DNA of 64,000 nucleotides, taken from positions 620,001 through 684,000 of the forward strand of contig OZ244956.1 of the NCBI GenBank assembly GCA_965222505.1, given 5' to 3'. Position 1 is the stretch's first letter; each line of letters begins with the position of its first letter. The translations under genes and the position numbers were made by a program. The stretch is from G965222505 sp965222505. Its GTDB lineage: Bacteria > Bacteroidota > Rhodothermia > Rhodothermales > DATKEJ01. Shown here piece by piece: positions 42,499-52,060 of this stretch. The notes beneath the pieces are model-generated. The model did not search any database. It was not told the origin of the DNA and saw only the letters and a list, made by a program, of their open reading frames with translations.

Positions 42499-44115
42499 CT
42501 ACCCGGTGAATGTGGGCAAAAACTGCGGGGGGCGGCGGTGGTTGGTGGCCTGCTCGAAGGCATAGGCGTATTGGATGAGCCTCGGCTCGGCCCAGGCCCC
42601 CGCGAAGAAGCTCAGGCCGATGGGCAAGCCGTGCACAAAACCGGCAGGAACAGTAATATGGGGATACCCGGCCCGTGCTGCTGGTGAAGAACATCCGCCC
42701 AGGAAATGGTCTCCCGTGATGAGGTCGATGGGCCAAGCCGGGCCACCTGTACAGGCCAGAATCGCATCCAGGTTGTGTTTTTGCATCGTAGCATCGATGC
42801 CTTCATCCCGTGAGAGCCGGTGGATTTTGGCAAGGGCATCCTTGTACCCCTGATCCGTCAACGGTCCTTTCTCCTGTGCGAGTTCAAAGATCTCCTGCTG
42901 GAAATAGGGCATCTCTACGTCCTTGTTGGCCTCATTGTAGGCGATCAGGTCTTCGAGGGTTTTGACTTCTACACTGGGGTCAAGGGTACTCAGGTACAGG
43001 TTCAAATCGGCCTTGAATTCGTAGAGCAGCACATCAAACGAAGCATCCCCATATTGCCCACGGGTTTCGATATTGGCCTCATCGATCACCTCAGCCCCCT
43101 GTTGCCTCAATACGTCGATGGCCTCCTCAATCAGCGCGTCCACTTTTTCGTGAAAGCCCAGATAGTTTCGGGCAATGCCGATGCGGGCACCCTGCAAGCC
43201 GTTGGCATCCAGGGATGAGGTAAAATCGGTTATCGCACGGCCTTCTCCCTGTGCGGTGATTGGGTCTCGTGGATCAGCGCCAGTGAGGGCCCCTAACAAA
43301 AGCGCGGCATCTGTGACGGTCCGCGCCATCGGTCCGGCGGTGTCCTGGCTATGGGCAATGGGAATGATGCCGGACCGGCTCACGGCCCCAACCGTCGGCT
43401 TGATGCCGACCAGACCGTTGACTGTGGAGGGGCATACGATGGAACCGTTGGTTTCGGTGCCGATGGCGAGGGCACACAGGTTGGCAGCGGCTGCAACGCC
43501 GGAGCCGGAACTGGACCCGCACGGGCTCCGGTCCAGGATGTAGGGGTTTCTTGCTTGCCCCCCTCTCCCACTCCACCCGCTGGAGGAACGTGTGGACCGA
43601 AAATTGGCCCATTCGCTCAGGTTGGCTTTGCCCAGAATGATGGCCCCGGCTTCCCTGAGTTTCTGTGCCACAAACGAATCCTGTGGCGCAATGGACCCCG
43701 CCAAGGCCGCCGATCCGGCGCTGGTGTGCATGCGGTCGGCCGTGTCAATGTTGTCCTTAACGAGAATCGGGATACCGTGCAACGGCCCACGCGGCCCGTT
43801 CGTACGGCGCTCTTCATCCAACGCCCCGGCAATGGCGAGGGCATCTGGATTGGTTTCAATGATGGCATGTAAGGCCGGGCCTTGTTTATCCAGGGCTTCA
43901 ATTCGCTCCAGGTACCTTTCGGTTATACTTCGCGCGGTATACGCCCCGGTCTCCATCCCTGTCTGCAAGTTGGCCACGGTGGCTTCTTCAAATTCAAAGG
44001 CGGGTATTGCCGATACAGATTCGGAAGGTGTGGATGCTGGACGGACGCAGCCGGTACCCGTAAGGGCAAGCGCCCCGCTTGCAGCCCCCAGTTGAAGGAA
44101 TTGACGACGTTTCAT
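42499..44115 (-). CDS. Amidase-signature hydrolase, exported
   Basis: 538 residues. The N-terminus KRRQFLQLGAASGALALTGTGC combines a twin-arginine signal with a lipobox Cys, so the enzyme is probably a Tat-exported lipoprotein. The amidase signature triad is visible: Lys in GIPILVKDNIDTA, and the two Ser in RSPCGSSSGSGVAAAANLCALAIGTETNGSIVCP (catalytic Ser in the GTETNGSI part). Substrate likely an amide or peptide-derived compound. ATG 44115 is chosen over one five codons upstream because it gives the KRR signal directly. Confidence 0.9.
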   Translation of the reverse strand: MKRRQFLQLGAASGALALTGTGCVRPASTPSESVSAIPAFEFEEATVANLQTGMETGAYTARSITERYLERIEALDKQGPALHAIIETNPDALAIAGALDEERRTNGPRGPLHGIPILVKDNIDTADRMHTSAGSAALAGSIAPQDSFVAQKLREAGAIILGKANLSEWANFRSTRSSSGWSGRGGQARNPYILDRSPCGSSSGSGVAAAANLCALAIGTETNGSIVCPSTVNGLVGIKPTVGAVSRSGIIPIAHSQDTAGPMARTVTDAALLLGALTGADPRDPITAQGEGRAITDFTSSLDANGLQGARIGIARNYLGFHEKVDALIEEAIDVLRQQGAEVIDEANIETRGQYGDASFDVLLYEFKADLNLYLSTLDPSVEVKTLEDLIAYNEANKDVEMPYFQQEIFELAQEKGPLTDQGYKDALAKIHRLSRDEGIDATMQKHNLDAILACTGGPAWPIDLITGDHFLGGCSSPAARAGYPHITVPAGFVHGLPIGLSFFAGAWAEPRLIQYAYAFEQATNHRRPPQFLPTFTG

Positions 44116-44256
44116 TTTCTGATGGGTCATTTTATCCCCAATAATTGAATGTGGGGTAAGGGGTACAAAAGCGTTTCAGGCCGATTGAGATCAGGCCCAT
44201 TGAAGATAGTTTATAAGACCAAAGACATACAACGCCCCCCATCCGCCACATCCACC

Positions 44257-44304
44257 GTGGGGACATGGCATGCATTGTAGGGACATGGCATGCCATGTCC
44301 CCAC
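44257..44304. repeat. GGCATGCC palindrome family, copy 2 (with an extra half-copy)
   Basis: A 22-bp perfect palindrome, GGGACATGGCA and its complement, lies at 44280-44301. A half-copy GTGGGGACATGGCATGC at 44257-44273 can pair with the right arm over 16 bp. It sits in the 199-bp gap between the amidase and hydrolase genes. Confidence 0.8.
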
Positions 44305-44329
44305 CGGGACAGGTACCCTGTTTAGGGCA

Positions 44330-45616
44330 TTAGTTTACCCCTGTCAAAAACGCCAGCATGGCCGGCACCAAGGCCGGGTGCAGCGGGAGATCGGGATTGC
44401 TGTAGGATTGTTGCTGCTGGACCGGATCGGCGGGGACGGATTTCAATACGTGGTTCATCCCCTGGACGACTTCCAGTTGGGCATCCGGCTGGGCATCGGC
44501 GAGGCGCTGGGCATCATCGACCGTAATCTGGATGTCGGTGGTGCCCTGGATGATCATAGCGGGCCTAGTAAAACGGGCCAGTTCATCGGCAGGGTCGAAA
44601 GCGAACCAGGATTGAAGGTAGGGCTGGATGCTGGGCCGGAATAGTGCCATCAGCGGCTGGGGTACGTCCGCTACCCTGCCGCCCTCCATGATGGTTTGCA
44701 TCAGATGCTCACTTTGCTGCATAAGCGCATTCGGAAGTTGGGCTTTGAGTTGTTCCCGGAGCACGTCGGTTGCGCGTCGGCCTGGTCCTGCCACCGAGAT
44801 GAAGGCATCCGCCTCCATCCGTCTTGCCGCCAACATCCCGATCAAGGATCCTTCACTATGGCCGATCACGACGACCTTTGAAAACCGGAGATCAGCTTGA
44901 AGATGTTGCACCCATCGGGCCGCATCATCGACCAGATCCGTAAAGACCAGTTCGGCTTCCGGAATCATGGCGGCGGTGCTTTCGCCGATGCCGCGTTTGT
45001 CATACCGTACCGAGGCCCACCCGCCTTCGGCCAGGCCTTCCGCCAACATTTTGAGGCTGTTGTTCTTGCCAGCAATGGCAGAGTTTCCGTTGCGATCAGT
45101 CGGGCCTGAGCCGGCGATGATGAGTGCTACGGGATACGGGGCTTCCCCTTCCGGCGGGCGCATGGTGCCGTACAGGGTGCCTTTGGGGGTTTCTAGGGCC
45201 AGGGATTCCGAAGGGCCTTCCGCTGCTGGCTCCGTGGTCTGAGCCGTATCCTCTGAAGGGGCTTTATCCAGGGTAAACGTCCCCTTTGCAGCCGCCTGGG
45301 TAAAGGTTCCTTTGATGTGCGTGCCCCCCTCCCGCTGACCATCAAACACAGCCAGACCGGGACCGGCAGGGAGTTCAAAATACACCTGCGGCGGATTCCC
45401 TTTGACGTTTTGCAGCGGCACCCCCTTTGCCCCTTGCATGGGAATGTCGATGGTGGCCGTCAGGGTGCCGTTGGCTTCGGCAAAGTGTACCGAGATGCCG
45501 AGGTTGATGCCTTGCACAGCGATGGCCCCGGTCCAGGTGCCGGCCAAATCGGATTGAGCATGGGAGGGCTGCATGTTCATGAGGACGAGCAGAACGATGA
45601 TGAATGTGCTTTTCAT
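44330..45616 (-). CDS. Exported alpha/beta-hydrolase
   Basis: 428 residues. Signal peptide MKSTFIIVLLVLMNMQPSHAQ. A beta-rich N-terminal domain of about 120 residues (DLAGTWTGAI...GTFTQAAAKGTFTLDK), a short acidic linker, then the hydrolase: oxyanion region IIAGSGPTDRNG, nucleophile elbow VIGHSEGSLIG, Asp region IIQGTTDIQITVDDA and His in GMNHVLK. Similar two-domain hydrolases are common in Bacteroidota with unknown substrates. ATG 45616 supplies the signal peptide. Confidence 0.88.
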   Translation of the reverse strand: MKSTFIIVLLVLMNMQPSHAQSDLAGTWTGAIAVQGINLGISVHFAEANGTLTATIDIPMQGAKGVPLQNVKGNPPQVYFELPAGPGLAVFDGQREGGTHIKGTFTQAAAKGTFTLDKAPSEDTAQTTEPAAEGPSESLALETPKGTLYGTMRPPEGEAPYPVALIIAGSGPTDRNGNSAIAGKNNSLKMLAEGLAEGGWASVRYDKRGIGESTAAMIPEAELVFTDLVDDAARWVQHLQADLRFSKVVVIGHSEGSLIGMLAARRMEADAFISVAGPGRRATDVLREQLKAQLPNALMQQSEHLMQTIMEGGRVADVPQPLMALFRPSIQPYLQSWFAFDPADELARFTRPAMIIQGTTDIQITVDDAQRLADAQPDAQLEVVQGMNHVLKSVPADPVQQQQSYSNPDLPLHPALVPAMLAFLTGVN

Positions 45617-45631
45617 AGGTAACTGCGGTTT

Positions 45632-45690
45632 GTGCGGCGTGCAGCGTGCGAGGTGCGACTCAAGATCAAAACCTGAGTCGCACGCCGCAC
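45632..45690. repeat. GTGCGACTC hairpin family, copy B
   Basis: GTGCGACTCA (45653-45662) pairs with TGAGTCGCAC (45674-45683), loop AGATCAAAACC. An outer GTGCGGCGTG (45632-45641) can pair with CACGCCGCAC (45681-45690). It lies upstream of the hydrolase and downstream of sdpI. Confidence 0.8.
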
Positions 45691-45695
45691 TCATG

Positions 45696-46349
45696 TTATT
45701 TGCTATTTCGGTAAAGCAGGTAGGAATACACAAACGGTACACCGGCCATGACCAGCACGCCGATGAGAAACACCGTCCGAAACCAGGCCGGGTCCACGAT
45801 CAGCCAGAGCAGCAGCATGATACACCCTACGCCGACCCACAACCAGCCCCCCAGCCGGTGGGTTTCCCGCCAAATCTGGTCGTCTTCCAATGTCCAGGGG
45901 GTGCGGATGCCGATGAAATAGTTGGGCTGAATGCTGGTGAGGTAGTTGCCAATCGCGATAAACAGGCCGATCACGACCACCAGGAGCAGGTTGGTACTGC
46001 CCATCGTATCCATCCCGAGCGCAGCGGCCAACTGGACCACATAGATGCCTAACAAGAACAGTAACAGGATAAACCGAATGGCCGGTAACGGCTTCTGCCG
46101 AATCCTGACCTTTTGCTTGGGGTCGATGTGGCCGATCATCGAAAAGAGTACATACAGGAATACATTCAGCAAAGGGATGAACAATAACCCCATCGCCGTC
46201 GACGCATAGCGGTCTACTTTCCCATCGATGTTCCAGTGCATAGGAATGAGTTCGGGCATCCGGTTCCAGAGAAACGGCAAGGCCACAAAAGGGGCAACAA
46301 CCACCAGCAGGGCGGCTACATCTTGTTTGATCCAGTCAGTCAGTTTCAT
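45696..46349 (-). CDS. sdpI: SdpI-family membrane protein (DUF1648)
   Basis: 217 residues with about six helices. MPELIPMHWNIDGKVDRYAS is the DUF1648 hallmark, and NYLTSIQPNYFIGIRTPWTLEDDQIWRETHRLGG is the SdpI C-terminal signature. In Bacillus, SdpI gives immunity to the SdpC toxin and signals to the repressor SdpR. Here it directly follows an sdpR-like gene, with no toxin gene nearby. A start nine codons upstream (46376) would overlap sdpR by 8 bp. Confidence 0.9.
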   Translation of the reverse strand: MKLTDWIKQDVAALLVVVAPFVALPFLWNRMPELIPMHWNIDGKVDRYASTAMGLLFIPLLNVFLYVLFSMIGHIDPKQKVRIRQKPLPAIRFILLLFLLGIYVVQLAAALGMDTMGSTNLLLVVVIGLFIAIGNYLTSIQPNYFIGIRTPWTLEDDQIWRETHRLGGWLWVGVGCIMLLLWLIVDPAWFRTVFLIGVLVMAGVPFVYSYLLYRNSK

Positions 46350-46368
46350 GGGAGCTTCGGCAATAGGG

Positions 46369-46632
46369 TCAGGCATCCGACGCCATCAGGCCCATCATCC
46401 AGGCAATGGCCTCTTCCAGCACCGTGGTGTTCAGTTGATACCGAATAAAGCGTCCTTCTTTGGTTGCCGTCACCAACGCGGCCTGTTGCAACAGGCTCAA
46501 GTGATGTGAGATGCTCGGCTTCGTCATTGAAAACGCCTCCGCGATCTCCCCTGCCGTCAAATCGCCGTCCCGGAGCATCTCCAGAATGGCCCGCCGGGTC
46601 GCGTCGTTGAGTGCTTTGAACAGATGCTTCAT
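46369..46632 (-). CDS. sdpR: ArsR-family repressor, SdpR-like
   Basis: 87 residues, a winged helix. ALNDATRRAILEMLRDGDLTAGEIAEAF, the recognition helix MTKPSISHHLSLLQQAALV and the wing TKEGRFIRYQLN match SdpR/YgaV-type ArsR proteins. No Cys metal site is present. It forms an operon with sdpI and likely represses its own promoter through the inverted repeat at 46637-46660. Confidence 0.92.
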   Translation of the reverse strand: MKHLFKALNDATRRAILEMLRDGDLTAGEIAEAFSMTKPSISHHLSLLQQAALVTATKEGRFIRYQLNTTVLEEAIAWMMGLMASDA

Positions 46633-46636
46633 TTCA

Positions 46637-46660
46637 ACATTTAGCTAATTGTCTAAGTGT
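46637..46660. promoter_or_regulatory. Probable SdpR operator
   Basis: ACATTTAG, eight bases, CTAAGTGT is an inverted repeat (7 of 8 match) located 5 bp upstream of the sdpR start codon. Its TTAG-N8-CTAA core resembles operators of small ArsR repressors. Confidence 0.55.
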
Positions 46661-46721
46661 TACGAATGCGTAGCCCGATAGTTGCACGGATGGAAATCGT
46701 TGCCTTGGGGTGCTTCTTCGA

Positions 46722-46913
46722 TCAGGTATCGTCGCCCAGTATTTTGGACAGCACTTGCAGGATAAAGGCGAGCAATCCGAAAATGAAGGCAAACGTCAAT
46801 GGATTACCCATCAACTGCACCTTGTCCAGGTATTGCAAGACCCAGACCAGAAACAGCCCGAGGGCAATTCCAAAGGCGATGCGCGCCCCCCAGCTATATA
46901 CCTCATTTGACAT
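46722..46913 (-). CDS. Small two-helix membrane protein
   Basis: 63 residues with helices at about 10-28 and 38-58 (ARIAFGIALGLFLVWVLQYL and LTFAFIFGLLAFILQVLSKIL, each shown within 20 residues). It lies 11 bp downstream of the cyclophilin gene on the same strand and may share its message. No family recognised. Confidence 0.6.
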   Translation of the reverse strand: MSNEVYSWGARIAFGIALGLFLVWVLQYLDKVQLMGNPLTFAFIFGLLAFILQVLSKILGDDT

Positions 46914-46924
46914 ACGTGCTTCCT

Positions 46925-47413
46925 TTATGTGACCGGCTCATCCACGACTGTAACACGCACCATATGGTCTCCCTGTTGCATGGCATCCACCACATCCAAT
47001 CCCTGGATGACCTTACCAAACACGGTATGCCGTCCGTTCAGGTGCGGCTGTGGACCGTGGGTAATAAAAAACTGACTTCCGTTGGTATTTGGCCCGGCAT
47101 TGGCCATGGAAATGACGCCCCGCTCGTGGGTCAATGGATTGCCACGGGTTTCATCTTGAAAACGGTAGCCTGGACCGCCGCGCCCGGTACCCGTTGGGTC
47201 GCCCCCCTGAATCATGAAATTGGAAATCACGCGATGAAACTTGAGTCCATCGTAAAAACCTTCGCCAATCAGGAAAACGAAATTGTTCACCGTTAAGGGT
47301 GCATGTTCAGGGTACAGTTCAAGTTCAATGATGCCTTTGGTGGTTTCCATCGTAACCCGGTACGTTTGTGCCGGGTTAATTTGCAGTTCGGGCGGGGTAT
47401 TCCACTGTTGCAT
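46925..47413 (-). CDS. Peptidyl-prolyl cis-trans isomerase, cyclophilin type
   Basis: 162 residues, cytoplasmic form without signal peptide. The active-site pieces FHRVISNFMIQGGDP (Arg, Phe, Met, Gln), ISMANAGPNTNGSQFFIT and HLNGRHTVFGKV are all kept. It helps proline isomerisation during folding. Start ATG 47413. Confidence 0.95.
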   Translation of the reverse strand: MQQWNTPPELQINPAQTYRVTMETTKGIIELELYPEHAPLTVNNFVFLIGEGFYDGLKFHRVISNFMIQGGDPTGTGRGGPGYRFQDETRGNPLTHERGVISMANAGPNTNGSQFFITHGPQPHLNGRHTVFGKVIQGLDVVDAMQQGDHMVRVTVVDEPVT

Positions 47414-47485
47414 AGGTAACGATCAATGTGGTTGGTAATTGAAAAAGAATGGTCAATCGCTAAAGTGCCCATTTGTCCATACGGC

Positions 47486-47827
47486 CTAGCGAAAGTTGCT
47501 CCGGTGTGGCCAGCCGACGGCAATCAGCAGGAGGATCAGCAACGGCCCGATCAGCGCTATTTTCCAACCCAATCCTGAAGAGACGACAATGATCAGGATA
47601 TAAACATGGGCAAAGACCAGAACGTACAGGCCGGTTTCTCGCCACAACCAGAGTAATGGGACCGCTATAAGCCCCAATATATTTCCAAAGTAAAGCGCCA
47701 AAACATAAATGTCTGACAACTTTGGGTTGCTGGCCTGTAGAAGTTCGCGCTCACTATAAAAGTAGTACAAACCCAGGGCATGCGCCACAAAGATGATCAC
47801 CAGAACAAGACGGTATAGCCAAACCAT
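47486..47827 (-). CDS. Small membrane protein of unknown function
   Basis: 113 residues from ATG 47827, with four hydrophobic helices: 2-20, 40-62, 64-82 and 86-104. No motif beyond the topology is visible. A start 25 codons upstream is possible but adds polar sequence. It lies 72 bp from the cyclophilin start, on the same strand. Confidence 0.65.
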   Translation of the reverse strand: MVWLYRLVLVIIFVAHALGLYYFYSERELLQASNPKLSDIYVLALYFGNILGLIAVPLLWLWRETGLYVLVFAHVYILIIVVSSGLGWKIALIGPLLILLLIAVGWPHRSNFR

Positions 47828-47942
47828 AAGATGGGGGGAAACGTTTGGGGATGCTGAAGCTGGAATATACAGGTTATAAATTTGTGATTGGTGATTGGTC
47901 ATTGTTGAATGGTTATTTATTTCTCAAATTACCATTCAATCC

Positions 47943-50858
47943 TCATTCTTCTCCTTCTTCTATCTCATCAACCAACGCTCCTTCATCCATTGCCAGATCG
48001 TCCAAATTCACATCGGCACCGTCTCCATTGGTACGGCTTCGGGTGAGTTCTTCCAGCAGGAAACCACTGGTATAGGTTTTTTGCCTTGCCAGGTCTTCCG
48101 GTGTCCCGGCAAATTGAATCTGCCCCCCGGCCTGTCCCCCTTCCGGCCCCAGGTCAATGACCCAATCGGCCACCTTGATTACGTCGGTGTTGTGCTCGAT
48201 CACCACCACCGTGTTCCCTTTTTCGACCAGGGCGTGCAAGACGTTCAGCAAATGTCGGATGTCTTCAAAGTGCAACCCTGTGGTGGGTTCATCCAGAATG
48301 TAGAGCGTTCGGCCTGTGCCGGGGCGGGAAAGCTCGGTGGCCAGTTTTACACGCTGTGCCTCCCCGCCGGAGACCGTGGTGGCCTGTTGCCCCAACCGGA
48401 TATACCCGAGGCCGACGGCATCCAGGGTCTTCAGCTTGCGGGCAATACGCGGCAGGGCTTCAAAAAAGGCCAGGGCATCCTCCACCGTCATGTCCAGCAC
48501 ATCGGCGATGTTTTTGCCCTTGTACCGGATGCTCAGGGTTTCCGGGTTGTAACGATGCCCCTTACAGGTTTCACACTCGACGTACACATCCGGCAGGAAG
48601 TTCATCTCCAGCTTTTTGATACCGGCCCCTTTACAGGTCTCGCACCGCCCCCCCTTCACGTTGAACGAAAACCGGCCCGGCTTGTACCCTCGAATCTGAG
48701 ATTCGGGCAACCGGGCAAACAGGTCCCGGATGTAGGTGAACAGACCGGTATACGTGGCCGGATTGGAGCGGGGCGTTCGGCCAATGGGCCGCTGATCGAT
48801 GTCGATTACCTTATCTACGTAATCCAACCCCTCAATTTTTTCGTACGGCAGGGGCACCCGTTTGGCCTTGTGGTAATGGTTGGCCAGGGACGGGTATAGC
48901 GTCTGGTTGATGAGGCTGGATTTGCCGGAGCCGGATACCCCCGTCACGCAGATGAAACTCCCCAACGGCAATTCCAGGAGATCTCCCTTCAGATTGTGGC
49001 CGATTGCCCCGTAGAGCTTCAATGTATGGCCGTTCCCGGATTTGCGCTTTGCCGGGAGGGCAATGGCTTTTTTACCGGTCAGGTAGGCTTTGGTGATGCT
49101 CTCGTACCCGTTCCGGCGCTCCGGCAACTGCTCCGGTGGTGCCGCCCCGATGAGGTGCCCACCGTGTTCTCCGGCACCAGGGCCCAGGTCCACCACAAAA
49201 TCGGCCGATTCGATCATCTCCCGGTCGTGTTCGACCACCAGCACGGAGTTGCCCAGGTCTCTGAGTTGTTTCAGGGAATTGAGCAGTTTCACATTGTCGC
49301 GGGGGTGCAACCCGATGGAGGGCTCATCCAGCACGTACAGTACCCCAACGAGTTGCGTGCCGATCTGCGTGGCCAATCGTATCCGCTGGCTCTCTCCCCC
49401 GGACAAGGTCCGCGCCGACCGGTCCAGGGTGAGGTAATCCAACCCGACGTTCAGGAGAAAAGCAAGCCGTTCGCGAATTTCCTTGACGATAGGCACGGCA
49501 ATGAGGCCCCTTCGGCCATCCAGTTTCAGGTCTTCAAAAAAACCACGCAGCGAGGTCAGGTCCTGAACCACCAGTTCGGCGATGTTCTTGCCTTTGATGC
49601 GATAGGCCAGGCTTTCCGGCTTGAGCCGTCCGCCCCCACATGAGGCACACGCCTGAATCCGCATGAACGATTCCGCCCACTGCCGTTGCTGTGCCGAACC
49701 GGTGTTCTCGTAGGTGTGCCACAGGTGTTGTTTGAGCCCACCGAAGCGGTGCTGGTATTTCACCTCCCGCTTTTTGTAGCGGTAGATGATGTCGAATTTC
49801 TCCTCCCCGGCCCCCTCCATTAAGACGGTGAACTGTTCCTCAGAAAGTGCGTTGAACGGGGTTTCAAACGTGAAACCATATTTGTTGGCCACGGCCTGCA
49901 ACTGGCTGAAGATCCAGACATCGCGGGGTTTCCCAAGGGGGGCCAGTCCCGCTTCGCGTATGGATTTTGAAGCATCGGGGATGACCAGGTCCAGATCGAT
50001 TTCCTTTTTGGTCCCAAGGCCATTGCAGGTAGGGCAAGCCCCATAGGGCGAGTTAAAGGAGAAGGTGTTCGGCGAGGGATCGTCGTACGAGAGGCCGTCT
50101 TCGGGGCAAGTCAGGTGGCGGCTGAACAGGTGGTCTTTCCCTTCTACCTCCATCGCGATGAGCGTGCCGTGCCCCATGCCGAGGGCGACCTCTACGGATT
50201 GGCTGACCCGTGTACGAATATCGGAACGGATGATGAGCCGGTCTACAACCACTTCGATGTCATGGATCTTGTACCGGTCCAGTTTCATCCCTTTAGTAAT
50301 TTCCTTCACCTCCCCATCCACGCGCACCCGCGTAAAGCCCTGCTTGGCAATCTGCTCGAACAATTCCCGGTAGTGCCCCTTCCGCGCCCGTACCACCGGG
50401 GCCAGGAGCAGCAACCGGGTGCCCTCCGGGAAAGCAGCAATGGCATCAATGATTTCATCATCGGACTGCTTGCGCATGGGCCGCCCGGAGATGTAGCTGT
50501 AGGCGGTCCCGGCACGGGCAAAAAGGAGGCGGAGGAAATCGTAAATCTCGGTGACGGTCCCGACGGTAGAGCGGGGGTTCCGGCTGACTGTTTTTTGTTC
50601 GATGGCGATGACCGGTGAGAGGCCGTCGATGAAATCCACATCGGGCCGCTCCATCATGCCCAGAAATTGCCGGGCATAAGCACTCAGCGATTCCATGTAC
50701 CGCCGTTGGCCTTCAGCATAGATGGTGTCAAACGCGAGGCTGGATTTGCCGGAGCCGGAGAGGCCGGTGATAACGACCAGTTGGTCGCGCGGGATATCCA
50801 GGTCGATGTTTTTCAGGTTGTGCTCGCGGGCACCCTGGATGGTGATGCGGTCTTCCAT
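47943..50858 (-). CDS. uvrA: Excinuclease ABC subunit A
   Basis: Damage-recognition ATPase of nucleotide excision repair. 971 residues. Two ABC modules with Walker A GLSGSGKSS (about 32-40) and GVSGSGKSS, signatures LSGGESQRIRLA and VSGGEAQRVKLA, and Walker B regions LYVLDEPSIGLHPRD and LYILDEPTTGLHFED. Zinc-finger Cys pairs occur in CPTCNGLG and in CETCKGAG/CETCKGHR. The C-terminal tail is acidic. Divergent from the DUF1835 gene. Confidence 0.98.
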   Translation of the reverse strand: MEDRITIQGAREHNLKNIDLDIPRDQLVVITGLSGSGKSSLAFDTIYAEGQRRYMESLSAYARQFLGMMERPDVDFIDGLSPVIAIEQKTVSRNPRSTVGTVTEIYDFLRLLFARAGTAYSYISGRPMRKQSDDEIIDAIAAFPEGTRLLLLAPVVRARKGHYRELFEQIAKQGFTRVRVDGEVKEITKGMKLDRYKIHDIEVVVDRLIIRSDIRTRVSQSVEVALGMGHGTLIAMEVEGKDHLFSRHLTCPEDGLSYDDPSPNTFSFNSPYGACPTCNGLGTKKEIDLDLVIPDASKSIREAGLAPLGKPRDVWIFSQLQAVANKYGFTFETPFNALSEEQFTVLMEGAGEEKFDIIYRYKKREVKYQHRFGGLKQHLWHTYENTGSAQQRQWAESFMRIQACASCGGGRLKPESLAYRIKGKNIAELVVQDLTSLRGFFEDLKLDGRRGLIAVPIVKEIRERLAFLLNVGLDYLTLDRSARTLSGGESQRIRLATQIGTQLVGVLYVLDEPSIGLHPRDNVKLLNSLKQLRDLGNSVLVVEHDREMIESADFVVDLGPGAGEHGGHLIGAAPPEQLPERRNGYESITKAYLTGKKAIALPAKRKSGNGHTLKLYGAIGHNLKGDLLELPLGSFICVTGVSGSGKSSLINQTLYPSLANHYHKAKRVPLPYEKIEGLDYVDKVIDIDQRPIGRTPRSNPATYTGLFTYIRDLFARLPESQIRGYKPGRFSFNVKGGRCETCKGAGIKKLEMNFLPDVYVECETCKGHRYNPETLSIRYKGKNIADVLDMTVEDALAFFEALPRIARKLKTLDAVGLGYIRLGQQATTVSGGEAQRVKLATELSRPGTGRTLYILDEPTTGLHFEDIRHLLNVLHALVEKGNTVVVIEHNTDVIKVADWVIDLGPEGGQAGGQIQFAGTPEDLARQKTYTSGFLLEELTRSRTNGDGADVNLDDLAMDEGALVDEIEEGEE

Positions 50859-50960
50859 GAACGAGGGTCAATAGCCGAAAATACGAGGGCGATGGCCGGT
50901 GCGCGGGTTGCCTTTCCGATGGAATTTACACATATTATGAACACATCCCAAACAGCGCCT

Positions 50961-51935
50961 ATGAATTTACGGATCATTACCAATGGCACCGGTGCCGTCG
51001 GGGCCATTTCCCAGACCGAAGTAACCGCCGATTTCCTGACCTGGGATGACGTCCTGCATGACGGCCCCGTCCCGGCAACCCTGGGCCTGCACGCCCTCTC
51101 CGAGGTGCGGGCTCGGTTCATTGCAGATTGTGGCTGGATGGCCTACCCTGAAGCCCATCAGCGTTTTCAGTCGAGAGACCAACGCCTCAACGATTCCGGG
51201 CAATATGATGAAGTGCTGCTCTGGTTTGAGCACGACCTGTACGACCAACTCCAACTTCTTCAGATTCTGGATGCTTGTGCTACCCTGCCCCTCCCCAATA
51301 CACGGCTGACGCTCATCTGCGAGAAAGCCTATGTGGCCGAGGAAAACGTGGCTGCACTGCAGGAGGCATTTCAGAATCGGCAAGAGGTTACGATGGCGCA
51401 AATCCAACTGGCCGTTTCTGGATGGAAGGCCGTTCGTTCTAACACACCAGCTGCGTTGGTAGCGTTTCTCAAAACCGACACTTCGGCCCTCCCTCACCTT
51501 AAGGCTTCCCTTTACCGATTCCTTGAGGAATACCCCGCCCTGAAAACCGGCCTCTCTCGCAATGAACAGCAAATCCTGACCTGTGTGGTAAACGGCATCA
51601 CCCGCCCCGGCCCCTTGTTCCGTTCCGTGCAGGTCATGGAAGAAGCAAAATATCTTGGAGATTGGTCATTTTTCAGATACCTCGCAGGCCTTGTAAACGG
51701 CCCTGCCCCCTTGCTTCAGACTGCCTCAGGCGTACCTTTTGCCTTCCCCGCACAGACCGACCTCACGTTTTTGAGCCAGACCCTTTCGCTGACTGCATTA
51801 GGCCGACGGGTGCTGGAGCAGAAAGCCGACTGGCTAACCACACACCCCATTGACCGGTGGCTGGGTGGCACACACCTTGACGATACTACGAATTGGCGCT
51901 GGGACCCAGATTCCCATACAACTATATACATGTAG
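50961..51935 (+). CDS. DUF1835-type protein
   Basis: 324 residues. The N-terminal region has IITNGTGAVGA, LTWDDVLHDGPVP, and YDEVLLWFEHDLYDQLQLLQIL, the pattern of DUF1835 proteins (often followed by DUF3658); the C-terminal half is a helical domain with LTALGRRVLEQKADW near the end that looks like a winged helix. Function unknown. An ATG at 50937 (MNTSQTAP) is an alternative start. Confidence 0.8.
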   Translation: MNLRIITNGTGAVGAISQTEVTADFLTWDDVLHDGPVPATLGLHALSEVRARFIADCGWMAYPEAHQRFQSRDQRLNDSGQYDEVLLWFEHDLYDQLQLLQILDACATLPLPNTRLTLICEKAYVAEENVAALQEAFQNRQEVTMAQIQLAVSGWKAVRSNTPAALVAFLKTDTSALPHLKASLYRFLEEYPALKTGLSRNEQQILTCVVNGITRPGPLFRSVQVMEEAKYLGDWSFFRYLAGLVNGPAPLLQTASGVPFAFPAQTDLTFLSQTLSLTALGRRVLEQKADWLTTHPIDRWLGGTHLDDTTNWRWDPDSHTTIYM

Positions 51936-52060
51936 ATTGTTTTCCAACTGATTCCTTGACTTTCAGGCATTGAAATTTTAACTATGGGTTCCCTTCCACA
52001 ATTCCGTAGTTCTTTTTTCGAAACGACTACTTACTAGGCCACACGGCCTAATAATCCACT

